This document shows, piece by piece, positions 1-11,863 of a DNA stretch of 64,000 bases. Within the stretch, counting starts at the first letter, position 1. Each line of letters starts with the position of its first letter. The stretch comes from Benincasa hispida (taxonomy: Eukaryota > Streptophyta > Magnoliopsida > Cucurbitales > Cucurbitaceae). Below the pieces are notes generated by a model that was not told the origin of the DNA, did no database searches, and saw only the letters and a list, made by a program, of their open reading frames with translations. The stretch is from positions 34,716,050 through 34,780,049 of the forward strand of contig NC_052354.1 in the NCBI RefSeq assembly GCF_009727055.1. The letters run 5' to 3'. Made by a program: the position numbers and the translations under genes.

Positions 1-1067
1 CAAACTTTTAAAATTTTAATTTAAAATTTCAAAGAACAAGAAATTAGAAATTATTATGGGATCCAAAATTATGGCCAAATTGGTACATAATGATTTGAAA
101 TACAATTTTATTTTCACTATATTTATTGTTTTTTAATTCTTGTTTTTCCATCAACCAATGAAGCACACGTCTTCAGTAAAAAATTAATCTCCCTTTTCAA
201 GTTAGAAACTTGAACCTATATATAATATATATATTCTTCTTTAATATCATTTACTACTGTTTTCGATATAAATCTATTGCGGTCTATTACAGGTAGATAG
301 TAAAATTTTATTATATTTATAAATATTTTTTTATTCATTTTCCTATATTTAAAAACAACCCTTTAAAAATAGGTACTAAAGGGTTTTTTTCTTTTTCATT
401 CCCTAAAATTTGAAAATCCTTGAGAATTTGACACATAAATGATTATACATTTAAAATAAAAATAAAAAACTATTTTTAAAGAATGGTATTTTTAAACATG
501 ATTTTCAAGCAAATATCAGTGGGTCAATTTTAATATCTAATTCTACCATTAAATTTGTCAAATTATATCAACAATTTTTAGAGTATAGTTATTTCACCTT
601 CATCCAATTTCACCTCACATTAATTTCTAATCATAATAATCTTATATCTTATACTTTAAAAAGTGTTTGCAATTTAAGCTCTTGATAAAGTGTTTTTTTT
701 TTTTTTTGAAATATTCTCATATGCATATATGCGATACAAAATTAGTAAGTTTGAGATAAAAGGGGCATTAGAGCGCTTTTTTTTTTCCTTTTTTGTCAAC
801 AATGTTGCTAAACTATAGTCACATTGAAAGAGCTAATTAAATTTTTTTTAGAAGTTTATTAAACGTTTGATAAACCATTATTTAATAGCTAATTTATATA
901 TTCATCAAACTTAATTTTGTACAAAACTTGATTTTATTAAAATAAAATAGAGATAATATATATATATATATATATGAGGAAAAAACTTTTTTAGTCTCCA
1001 AATTTTTTGGAATAAGTGCGTTTGGTCCTTGAAATTTCAAATTAGTCATTGTAATCCTTAAGCTTTC

Positions 1068-1458
1068 AATAATAGGTTTAAAAGGTCCTTAGTTAATAGA
1101 ATTATTTACATTAATAGATTTGTCCGAGTAGATTATTTAAATACTGATGTGGCTTGATGATTTGGATTTAAATTTGTCTTGTGAAGTACAAAAGACAGAA
1201 ATGACGTGAAATTGAGTTCCTTGAGTTCATTTCTCATAAAGTTTGTCTCGTGAAGTAATTTCACGAGACGACTTTACAAGAAAAAAAAAACAAAAATGAT
1301 GTGAAGTTAAGTGCATTTCTCGTGAAATTTGTCTTGTGAAGTTAGTTCACGAGACAAATTTAAATCCAAATCATCAATTTAGTCAGCAAGCCACATCAAT
1401 ATTTGAATATTCTACTTGGATAGATCTGTTAATAAAGAGGATCTTTTAAACCTATTAT
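1068..1458. repeat. Imperfect foldback (inverted-repeat) element
   Basis: The two halves are imperfect reverse complements. The left arm begins ATAATAGGTTTAAAAGG and contains GATGTGGCTTGATG and GATTTGGATTTAAATTTGTC. The right arm contains ACAAATTTAAATCC and CAAGCCACATC and ends AAACCTATTAT. Near the centre is a second short palindrome, GTCTCGTGAA against TTTCACGAGAC (about 1243-1268). This layout suggests a non-autonomous foldback or long-TIR MITE. I see no coding capacity and could not fix a target-site duplication. Confidence 0.6.
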
Positions 1459-1649
1459 ATAAAAAGGTATTTTTCACTATATATATATATTTTTTTTTTG
1501 GTTAAAATTAATGGGTAAAAACCTATAGTTATCATCAAAGTTTTAGGTCTAATTTGAGGAAAGTGAAAATTTAGAATGAAAATTGATATAAAACAAATCT
1601 AAGAGTAGAAACAAATTTCCCTACATTATTTTTATGAAGTTACAAAAGC

Positions 1650-1683
<34 letters not shown>

Positions 1684-2244
1684 ACAATATAGAGAGAAAT
1701 AAGTATTTAGATGTCATAATACATAATTGAGAATATTTCTGATCACACACCAAAGTACTGAAACTCTAAAGTTTCTACTGCCTTACATGCCTTCTACACT
1801 ACATTAGATTCTATTTTTTTTTTTTCTTCTTTTTACTTCTTTCACTTCCACGCAACACCCAGCGGAGCTGCCCGGGTCAAGTTTTGTGCGCGAACCTTTT
1901 GACGGATAAAGGTGTGAAAACGGACCCAAGAGTTAAAAAGAACTATGAAAAAAAGCTTTTTCGTTATAATAATAATAATTTAAGACTTTTTTTGCAACAT
2001 AATAATTTAAGGCAAGTACTACTACTAATAAAAATAATCATAATTTAAGATAATAACGTAAATAGTAATACAAAAATATTTTGGAGTATTTTTTTTTTCT
2101 TTCAAAAAGCTGTTTTTTAAGTGTATTTAACCTTTGCTTAAAAAAATATATATTTAAGTACTTAAAAAATCATGATCAATCAATGATGTTATTTCGTTTA
2201 GATTTCTTTAGGAACGGTCTACTTTTTATTATTATTATTATATA

Positions 2245-2312
2245 TAGAGGGTAGAGATCAAATTTCATATTTTAAGGTTATTAATGTAAGTTCGTGTTAG
2301 TTGAGCTATACC
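2245..2312 (-). repeat. tRNA-derived SINE-like relic
   Basis: Read on the minus strand, this contains TATAGCTCAACTAAC, a good match to a tRNA-type A box (TRGYNNANNGG class). About 45 bp later comes GAAATTTGATCTCTAC, a decayed B-box-like stretch. Similar relics lie at 31630-31695 and, weakly, at 27752-27796. It could be chance similarity in AT-rich DNA, so confidence is low. Confidence 0.35.
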
Positions 2313-4795
2313 CATATTAAATTAAATTTTAAGAATGAAAGTGTTTTCTAAAAAAGTTATTACATATTTATTTGGTATTTCTTCCCCGCAACACATTTTT
2401 TTCTTTAATTTTCGAGTTCAACAATTTCGAAGGTATAGATTGAACCATTGATTTTCTAAAATGTAATTGATATTTTATCTGCTAATTTATTCCTTTGTAT
2501 ATAGTAGGCAAGAACATATATATAGAAAAAAATTATATCTTAAGAAATGAAAGGGTCAAAATAATATCCAAAAAGAGAATTCAATACACTAAATTCTATT
2601 CCCTCTTTTCCCACTCTACATTTCTTACCCTTTACTAATTTCCCTTTTTGTCTTTTTTCTTTTTTCTTTTTTTATCTTAAGAAAAAAAAAATTCTTGCTT
2701 TGAATTTTTTCTGGCCCTGTCTGCCCATTCAAAGCTTGGTGTGTTAAAAGGAGGGAAAACTGATCTATAACCATATGAACCATATTTAAATTTTATAAAT
2801 AAAAAAAAATACTTTCAAAAGAAGAAATTAATGTAGGGACCACAAGTGGACCACAAATTTNATATATATATATATATATATATTAACAATATAAGACTGC
2901 AAACATAATAAAGGACATTGAACAAACCCCATAATCATACTGTTTTGATTCTTTGTTATCTAATTAATATTATAAATTATAAAGTATAAGCCCATTTCTG
3001 TTTAGTTAAATAAATATATATTATCTGATGTGAAGTGAGAAGTGAGAAGAGAGAGAGAGATTGATTTTGAAAAATCTTCTTTTGCAGCTTTTCATAATAA
3101 TGGGAAATAAAGATCATCTGATAGAGTTTATCATGCTATTAATTTTACTATTTATATAATACTCTTCACTACTCCCCAAAAAAGTGTTACATTCTAATTG
3201 GAGTTTCAAAAAAAATTCCCTTCCTTTTCTAGTTCAATAAAATGGAAATATGTAAAAATAGTGAAAATGATTTTTAATTTTTTTTAAATTAAATTTATAT
3301 CATCCACATATTTTAGAACGATTTATATCCTTTTTAAGTACAATAATTGAATTTTTAACCAAATTTTAAAAATAAAAATATCTTTTTGAAAATTATTTTT
3401 TAATTTTCAAATTTTGGTTTGACTTTTTTAAATCATTGGTGAAAAGTAGATAATAAAAGAAAAATTTGAAGATAAAAATAATATTCATAGACTTAATTTT
3501 TAAAAATAAAATAGTTACGAACAACCCTAGCTAATGAATTTGAATAGATTGTGTTATAGTAATCAAGTAAGATGAGGCAACAAGTGGGAAATAAAAGACA
3601 TAAGAAAAAATCATGTGAGAAAAATGTATTTTTGAAGAAAGTTAATTTATGGCTTGGTCTGTTTTTCAACCCATAAATTTTATCAACTTTGATTCAATAG
3701 TTGCAAATTTTTGATAGCTTTCTAAATTTAATTTATAAATATTACTTTCAACTTGTTTTATCATAATATTTGAGGCTTCATATTTTGAAGTTTTTTCAAT
3801 TTTAGTTTATATATATTTTTAGATATCTAATTTTAGTCCATTTATTTTTATTAAATTTAAAATTTAGTCCGTATCGCTAGTTTATTGTCAATTCTTTTTT
3901 TAAAAAAATTGTTATTTATTAATATTTTTATTATAAATTTTGAAAATATATTCACACATTGTATCTTTTACTTGAAAAGTATTATTATTATTATGATATA
4001 GCTAATTTCAATAAAAAAAATTAATTTGAAAGATTAATTTAAGATTTATTAAAAATGTTGCGACTAAAATTGAATCAACTTCAAATTATCAAAATAATAT
4101 TTTAATAAAAAACCAGACAATCACATACTCTTAAAAAAAAAGAGAGAAAAAACTACTCTTGTTTCCCACATCCAGTCCAAACCATCCCATTGAAACAAAA
4201 CAATAATAAAATGCCCTAAAAATTGTGGGTAGTAAAAGATTTTGAAATCATTCCCTATGGCTTTTTTTTTTTTTATTAAAAAAAATGGTTATCTATTAAC
4301 ATTTTCACCATAAATTTTGAAAACCATATTCATATATGGTACATTTTTGCATGAAAATATTATAACTATTTAGTCAAATTGAATAAAAAAAAATTTCAAA
4401 AGACTAAATTTAAGATTTATTAAAAAGAACATTAAACTTGAACCAACTCAAAATTATAGAGATCAAAATAAAATTTAAAATAGACAATCATATCCAAAAA
4501 TAAAAGAGCAATGAATGTTGCACCTAATCTCATGCTTCCATTTTCCTTACATATAAAATATATAAAAATATATATATATGACATATGACGATTTTTTATT
4601 GGATAATTATTTAGATTGTACAAAGATAGATGTAATTCAATCGCTGTCTAATATAGGTTTTTTCTAAAAATAAAAAATAAAAACTTTTATTTCCCCCAAT
4701 CAGTCCCTCTTAAGGCGAAACTATCCCATAAACATAAAAACAAAACAAAAATAAAAACCTCAAAAAAGTAGAGCTAAGACAAAGCATGAAGTTAG

Positions 4796-4804
4796 TATAT
4801 AAAG
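4796..4804 (+). promoter_or_regulatory. TATA box candidate for the SMXL gene
   Basis: TATATAAAG lies about 236 bp upstream of the ATG at 5040. It is followed by a CT-rich stretch (about 4848-4880) typical of plant 5' UTRs near the transcription start. The start site itself cannot be read from sequence; about 4825-4835 would fit the usual spacing. Confidence 0.5.
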
Positions 4805-5039
4805 AAGGTTATGTGGTTTGGTGTAGTATTTTCCAAACCCCAAAAAACCACTCTCTCCTCCTCCTCCTTTTCCTTCTTTGTTGCTTCCATTACCATACGA
4901 CTGAAAAGAACAAAGAACAAAGAACAAAACCCCAAACTCCCCATTGAACTTGCCTTGTTCAAATACCCTCAAAACCTTGTGTTTGTATAGTAATATAGAA
5001 CATTGGGGGGTTGGGTTGGGTTGGGTTTTAAGGCAAGTG

Positions 5040-8000
5040 ATGCGATCAGGAACTTGTGTTTCTTCTCAGCAGACCCTCACCCCGGAGGCTGCTTCGGTTC
5101 TGAAGCATTCCCTTTCGCTAGCCGCTCGCCGTGGCCATTCCCATGTTACTCCGCTCCATGTAGCTTCAACTCTTTTATCCTCCAAACCCTCTACTCTCAG
5201 CCTCTTTCGTCGCGCTTGCCTTAAATCCCATCCTCCTCATCCTCTCCAATCTCGCGCTCTTGAACTTTGTTTCAATGTCGCTCTCAACCGTCTCCCTACT
5301 TCCTCCCCTCCTCTCCTCCATTCCCCCTCTCTCTCCAACGCTCTCATCGCCGCTCTCAAACGCGCTCAAGCTCATCAACGACGCGGTACCTCCCTCGACC
5401 ACCACCACCACCACCAACAACAACAACTACAACACCCTCTTCTCGCTATCAAAGTTGAGCTACAACATCTCGTTATCTCGATTCTCGATGACCCCAGTGT
5501 TAGTCGTGTCATGAGAGAAGCTGGTTTCTCAAGTACTGCTGTTAAAAACAACATTGAAGAGTATAATAACAATGGTAGTATTATTACTAATACTCAAACA
5601 ACAACCCCACTTTTTTTCTTTCCTGGTTCTGCCTCTGCCTCTGCCTCTGGGAACGCCAGTAAGTTCGTGTTCGAGGTTTTCTTGGGAATGAGGAAGAGGA
5701 AGAATGTTGTTTTGGTTGGGGATTCTAATGAAAGACTTGTGTTGGAGGTTATGAACAAGTTCAAAATGGGGGAAGTGCCTCAAGAAATGAAAGGAGTTAA
5801 GTTTGTGGAATTTGTTCCATATAATAATAATAATAATACTAATGTGTCTGAGTTTTTGAGGAGGAAGTTAGGGGAAATTTATGATAGTGGGAATTTGGGA
5901 GGAGTTGTGCTTTATGTTGGGGATTTGAAATGGATTGTGGAGAGGGGTAGTAGTAGTAGTAATTATGAAGTTGATAGCTTAATTGGGGAAATTGAAAGAT
6001 TATTGGTGGAGGGTTTTCATTATAATGATCATAATAATATTAATAACAAGATTAAGATTTGGGTTATGGGTGTGGCTACTTATCAAATTTACATGAGATG
6101 TCAAATGAGATTGCCTTCTCTTGAAACTCAATGGGATCTTCATGCTCTTCCTCTTCCTTCTTCTGGACTTGCCTTAACTCTCCATTCTTCAAGGTATCAA
6201 ATTTTCTCTCTTTTAACTTCCTTGAATTTCTTATATTTTCCTTGACAATTTTGTACCGTTAGATGTACGAGAAAACAACTACAAAAGTATATTTAATTTA
6301 GTTCCTTCTAGCTACATTATTTCGATAATGATATTTCATCAAGATCAAATAAAAAGAGAACTGTTATTTAATGAATCTATCACAACATCACTCGATTTTG
6401 AATTTGAAAATTGTCTGTCTCATACCGAACAATTTAGTCTCTTCCTTCTTTTTTTCAAAATTCACACAAAAGGTACTACTTGGTTTGGAATTTTGCATGG
6501 AGGACCTCAATCATTTTTTTTTTTTTTTTTTTTTTTGAAGTTTAGGGGTTTTTGTACTTATGTTGTGGTGTAAGCTAAAGACATAATCTGAGAATAAGGA
6601 CAGAAACATAAAAGAAAGGGGAAAAAAAAAAAAAGCATTGTTGGGAAAGGTCAGATGGGGTATTGTCCTTTGTGTTTCCTCCTTTTTTATGTCATGATTC
6701 AACCACGCATGTCTTCGTTTTTACAGAGTTTTACTCAGAAATTAAACACAAAATCATAACTCTCTCTCTCTTTAATTTGTTTTTTGGTTTTTCTTTCATG
6801 GCAGTGTTTATGATTCTTCAAGGCTAAGCTTCTTCTCTCAATCTATGGAAACAAAGCCATTCATTACCAAAGAAGAACATGAAAACCTCAATTGTTGTGA
6901 AGAATGCACTTCAAATTTCCATAATGAACTACATCATTTGAAATCTTTCCACTCCAAACAAGTTCCCTCTTGGCTTCAATCACATACAAAGGTATTGTTA
7001 TATATAAATTATTTGTCCAGACACTGATACCATGTTAGAAGTAAAGGCTAAAAACCGTGTTTAACTCATTGTAAATGTAATCCATCCATTGTAATTTGAA
7101 AAGGTGGACCTATTTGATTACGTTGGTTTGTTTCTAAGACCAACCCTTTCGTTTTTTGTTACTAACTTTAATTTTTTCATAAAGTAAATAAGAACGATGA
7201 ATTTTTTAGATTTCCTTTGCATGGAAGCTTATTACTATGTAAACTCATTTAGAAATGAATTTTTTACACAGGAGGAGTTGGTGGAACTGAAGAGAAAATG
7301 GAACAAATTATGCAGTAGTCTACACAGAGATGGCGCTGTTCAGACTCAGAGCTTAATGGGGAAAAGCTTTTCATATTCTCCATCGTATCCATGGTGGCCT
7401 AAGTCAAATATTTCCTTCACAGATCATCATCATCATCATCAAACATCAAAGCCATTACACAATTTTGTTCCTAGATTCAGAAGACAACAATCTTGCACAA
7501 CGATTGAATTTGATTTTGGGAACACAAAAACAGAAGAAGAACAGAGTAGAGAATTGAGTTTGAATTCTCTCAAAAACATGGTGGGGAAAGAAGTGAAAAT
7601 CACTCTGGCTTTAGGGAATTCTCTGTTTTGTGATTCATCAGCAGAATCCATGGAAATGGAAAGTGAAAGAAAGATTGAAAGAGGAGAGATTTTGAAGGTT
7701 TTGGAAGAGAATGTACCATGGCAATCAGAATTGATCCCTTGTATAGCAGAGGCAGTGATTTCAATGAAGAAAGATGAGAAATTGATTCAATGGGTTTTGA
7801 TGGAAGGGAATGATTTCATTGGAAAAAGAAAAATGGGTCTTGTAATTGCAGAATTATTATTTGGATCTGTGGATTTTTTGTTGGATTTGAATGTTAAAAG
7901 TGAAGAAATGGGGATTTCTAAATGTGAAATGCTGGAAAAGGCATTGAAATTGAACAGAGAGCTTGTGGTTTTTGTTGAAGATGTGGAAATGGTGGATTCC

Positions 8001-8759
8001 CAGTTGATGAAATTTCTTGAAAATGGATTTCAGAGTGGGAAATTTGAAGAAATGAAAGAAGAAAGCATTAAAAAAGTGATATTCATTTTAACAAAAGACG
8101 ATTCTTCTGGTAAAATGATGAACAGAGGTTCTTCTTCTTCGTCGTCGTCTGTGATCGAAATGACACTAAAAATCGAAGAACCCAAATCTGATCACAAGCG
8201 AAAAGCCGAATGGGAATTCGAAAACAAATCGAAAAACCGAAGAATCAACAGCAGCCTGGATCTAAACATGGAAGCAGAGGATGAGGAAGAAGAAGAAGAA
8301 GATGAATCAGGAAATGGGCAAATTATAAGTCCAATAACAAGTGATCTAACAGGGGAAACAAAAATTCCAAATGGGTTTGTCGAATCGATTTCGAAGCGAT
8401 TCGTTATGAATAAAAAACCAAAGCAAGAATCAGAAATAAGAGAAGAATTGAAGGGGAAAATGAGAGAGGCATACAAGGAGAAATGTAAATGGGATAGTAG
8501 ATTTAGAGTGGAAGAGGGGGTTATAGAGGGAATTTTAGAAGGATTTGGTTCATTTTCTAAGAGAATGTTTGAAAAATGGGTGAAAGAGATTTTTCAAACA
8601 AGCTTAGAAAATGGTAGATATGGTGGGAAAGGGGAAGGGGGTATAGATATAAAATTGTGTTTGGATCATAAACACATTTTGGAAGAAGAAGAAGAAGAAG
8701 AAGAAGATGGGTATATGGGTTCTTGTCTCCCTAAAAAAATTAAACTTTCTATGGATTGA
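5040..8759 (+). CDS. SMXL4: SMAX1-LIKE protein of the SMXL3/4/5 clade (Clp-type, EAR motif), 3 exons, 942 aa
   Basis: Exons are 5040-6193, 6805-6991 and 7272-8759. Introns have GT/AG ends, and the frame is open to TGA. The start ATG is the first residue of the conserved MRSGTCVSSQQTLTPEAA N-terminus; the in-frame ATG at 4944 only adds leader sequence. Residues about 8-165 form the double Clp-N domain (SVLKHSLSLAARRGHSHVTP; ILDDPSVSRVMREAGF). Residue stretches KNVVLVGD and GNDFIGKRKMGL are degenerate P-loops. An EAR motif, LDLNM, lies at 776-780, followed by an acidic run. The RGKT degron motif of SMXL6/7/8/D53 is not seen. Family knowledge: SMXL3/4/5 are nuclear HSP101-like regulators that promote phloem formation and escape MAX2-dependent degradation. 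His/Gln and Glu runs are coded by expanded CAC/CAA, CAT and GAA repeats. Assignment to SMXL4 rather than SMXL5 or SMXL3 is inferred. Confidence 0.9.
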
Positions 8760-10762
8760 AAGTGGTCTTTTTGTAAAATCCTTTGTTTAAAAAAAAAAAA
8801 AAAAAAAAAAAGCCCACAATGTCCTTAACTCTTGTATTTCCTCACTTTTCTTAATAGGATTGCCACTTTCTTCCTTTCATATATTGCTTCTTTCTTTTCT
8901 TTTACTATATTATATCGGAAACGTCTTCGATAGTTTGAACATATAATTTCATTAATATGCTCGTATGATACAAGAAATGAGAATATATTTACTTGAAGGA
9001 TAGAAAAAAGCGATTGGAATTAGAATATGTGAACGTATGAAATTGAAATGACATGTAAAGAGTGGGAAGATCCAAACATTTTACTTCTTGATCAATATTA
9101 AATCCCTTAACTCAATGAGTTATGTAAAAATTGAAATATTTGTTTGAGATAATGTTTTTATAATACTTGGTTATGTATGCCTTCCTAAGGATATTTTGCA
9201 GCCAATATTGGCATATGTTGAAATTATTGATTTGTGGTTGCCTTTTTCCAAAGTAATAACAAAAAAAGATACTCCTTTGATTTATAATTTATTGGTGGAC
9301 CCACGACGATTTTGTAGTTTTTTTCTTTTGACTTTTTGGGTTTGTTGAGGCATATACTAACTACCCATTATAGTGAGAGTAAATATAGCCTAACTTACAT
9401 ATAATATGAATAAATTACCAAGAGATTTATGGTTCTAATTTTTCTATCCCTATAGTTAAATTACTGTTTTAGTCATTCTCCTCCAACTTTAATTTCAATG
9501 CTTTTGGAAATTTGAACTCGACTTTTATCTATTAGTTAAAACTTACTGATATGACTTTTCAAATATTTACATCATTACAAAAAATGACATGTATAGTACA
9601 AAATTTTTTATACTTTCCACACACACAGTGAAGTTAACAAGTATATATGGTTAACAAAGAAAACCACTGTTAAGGCTATATTAAAATATAGACACTAACT
9701 CACAAAAAAATAAAAATATTGTTTAAATAACAACTTTTTTTTTTTTTTTTTTGAGAAAGAGGGAAAGGGTAATTGGGTAAAATAGCCAATAGCAACAATG
9801 TATGGGGCATTGTAAGACTTAGCCATGATTCCCCTATGATCATAGACCAAAGCAAATCTTGTACACATGAAATGAATTTTATTGAGAGAATTGCTAGTGT
9901 CATATCTCTATCAAATGTTTTAATTAATTAATAATAATAGTAATAATAAATATTAAAAATACACAAAGTGTGAAGGCCCCACATCCGCCGTTGGATGCAA
10001 TCATTTGGTCTCTTATCATTAACCCTTTTTTGAAAATGGAATTGGAAGAAAAAGAATTTAATTTTTAAAAAAAGTAAAAAAATAAAAAGGTGTGCTATAA
10101 TTGAATTTGAGTGGGATAGAATTTTAATTATCTTATTTATTGTGATAAAGAGAAGCCCAATGAAACATTCATCATTGTTCTTTTTTTTTTTAATTTTTTT
10201 TTGTTATTTTCATTTATAAGAATTGTGACCTAACAATATTTATGATATGATATGAATGAATGTAAACTGATTGTTGTAGTCAAACGTGCGTATAAAAGTG
10301 GAATCTCATAATCATCCTTTCATAATCATTCTATGCCGTTTTGTTTTTGTAATTTTCGTAATTTTTATATACTCAAAATGTTTATTTTAATTTTACTTAA
10401 TTATAAAAGAAACTTCCATATATTGAAAAATATTAAACTATTTATAGAAATAGTACATTGATATACACTGATAAATTTCTATCAACTTCTATCAATAACA
10501 GACTTCTATTAGTTTCTATTACTAATAGACACTAATAGACTTCTATCATCGTCTATCAATGATAAACTTGTATCAATTTCTATCACTAATAGATACTAAT
10601 ATACTTCTATCAACATTTATCTGTTCACAACTATAATTAAATTTCGCTATTTGTATACATATTTTTCCTTATTTTTTATTTTTTGAAAATTCCCTTAATT
10701 AAAACTTTGGTTTCTTTATCGATTCGAGCTTAACTTAGTTGATAATTTGTAGTTAGAAGAAA
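8760..10762. other. Intergenic region downstream of the SMXL gene
   Basis: No gene seen. A run of 23 A (8789-8811) starts 30 bases after the stop codon, in the presumed 3' UTR. A poly-T run lies at about 9735-9752. About 10430-10645 contains tandem CTTCTATCA/CTATTACTAATAGA units related to the MITE at 28330-28556. The rest is low-complexity AT-rich DNA. Confidence 0.65.
10430..10645. repeat. CTATCA-type MITE relic with tandem units
   Basis: Repeated degenerate units such as TTCTATCAACTTCTATCA and CACTAATAGACTTCTATCA are flanked by AT-rich arms (AAACTATTTATAG on the left, AATTTCGCTATTTG on the right). The same word set occurs in the palindromic element at 28330-28556 and in partial copies near 285-360, 29375-29460 and 32510-32645. 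This suggests one non-autonomous family. Boundaries are approximate. Confidence 0.45.
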
Positions 10763-11863
10763 AAAATCAGACGTCATATGGTTGCAACAAGCGGAATGAA
10801 GAAGCCATCTATTACCTGGGGAGATTGCAAGTGCTGAGGAATTGGATGAAATCACCTATTTAAGCAAGTCTTGTACGTCACTCATTTGAAAAGTAGACGA
10901 GGAAGGTTCAAAGGCAGTAGTAACAGCAAAAGCAGAGCTAGGATTAGGTGTAAAAGATCGAGGCTTGTATGTATGTCCAGGTGGTCGCGGTGGTCTTGTA
11001 GGACCGTTGTCTATAATATGACCTCTTTTGTGACAGTATTTGCACTCGACTTTTGGACAGTCAGCAAACTTATGGCTAGTAAGGTTACAGTTTTTACGAA
11101 AGGAAGCTCCAGAAGTACCAGGCATATGAGTGTTGGTGAGTACAACCTCCGATTGTTGGGAAGAAATGATGCCATGACGTTTTTCTTCAAACAGAATTTC
11201 CTGAATTGTTGCATCTAGAGACGGAAGAAGACTACAGTAGAACAAAGCAGCATGGATCGACTCATATTTTGGAAGAAGCCTCATAAGAACCTTAATAAGG
11301 CTAAGGTGATCAATACTAATTTTAGCTTGACCCAATTGTGTCTAGACTAGCTGAAGTGTTCCTGTCTATCTGGTTTCAGTTTGTTAGCTTAGCTCACTAC
11401 TATCAACTGCACAATACCCTGACTAATCTTACTCAAGAGACGGGGCAATCTGTTAATGACTACTTGGCTCCCACAAACTCTTAGCATCATCAAACACATC
11501 AAACTGAATGTGAATGGTCGGTATATATGTATTTCCGAACCAAGTGATGATTTGATGGTTTTTGTTGTCTCAATCCTCTAATCATTCAACAAATTTAGTA
11601 TCGTCCTCAGTGGATATCTTGACTGGTTGGGGAATATCACCAGTGACAATTTGCCATAATTTACGCTCGATTAGGAAATTCTTCATTTGATGGGCCCAAG
11701 TAATGTAATTTGTCCCATCAAGAATAATACTAATGGGATGAAATACATGATCTTTTTTCCATGTGGCTTGGCGACTTGGAAGGAGAAGAAACTGTCTCAA
11801 ATGCTTGCATGGACGCACGAACCGGCTACACAGAGTTGATTTGAGTGCGAATCAGGTTGTATT
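10763..11863 (-). pseudogene. Ty1/copia gag-protease remnant, frameshifted and truncated
   Basis: On the minus strand, 11818-11582 encodes a Copia Gag N-terminus (DGTNYITWAHQMKNFLIERK). After a frame break, 11335-10856 encodes the Gag middle and a CCHC-type knuckle, CKYCHKRGHIIDNGP, whose last Cys is replaced. Continuing to about 10763, the frame reads ISPGNRWLLHSACCNHMTSD, the start of the protease domain with the catalytic DSG replaced by HSA. The sequence then stops matching, so most of pol is missing. The leader and LTR of the same element lie at 26196-26772, separated by the insertion of the large plus-strand Copia. Dead element. Confidence 0.8.

Larger units (their letters stand above)
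1..4795. other. AT-rich intergenic region upstream of the SMXL gene
   Basis: No coding sequence that I can support. The stretch is AT-rich with many poly-A/T runs. TA microsatellites lie at 956-975, 1653-1679 and 2862-2882, and a GA run near 3048-3060. One undetermined base sits at 2861, at the edge of the third microsatellite. It also holds a foldback repeat (1068-1458), a SINE-like relic (about 2245-2312) and, near 285-360, a half-copy of the CTATCA-type MITE seen whole at 28330-28556. The short open frames here have no recognisable composition or motif. Confidence 0.7.

Noticed and set aside
4432..4972. Minus-strand open frames of 63 and 70 codons just upstream of the SMXL gene
   Set aside because: They lie in AT-rich promoter and 5' UTR sequence, with no motif or homologue that I recognise; chance frames.
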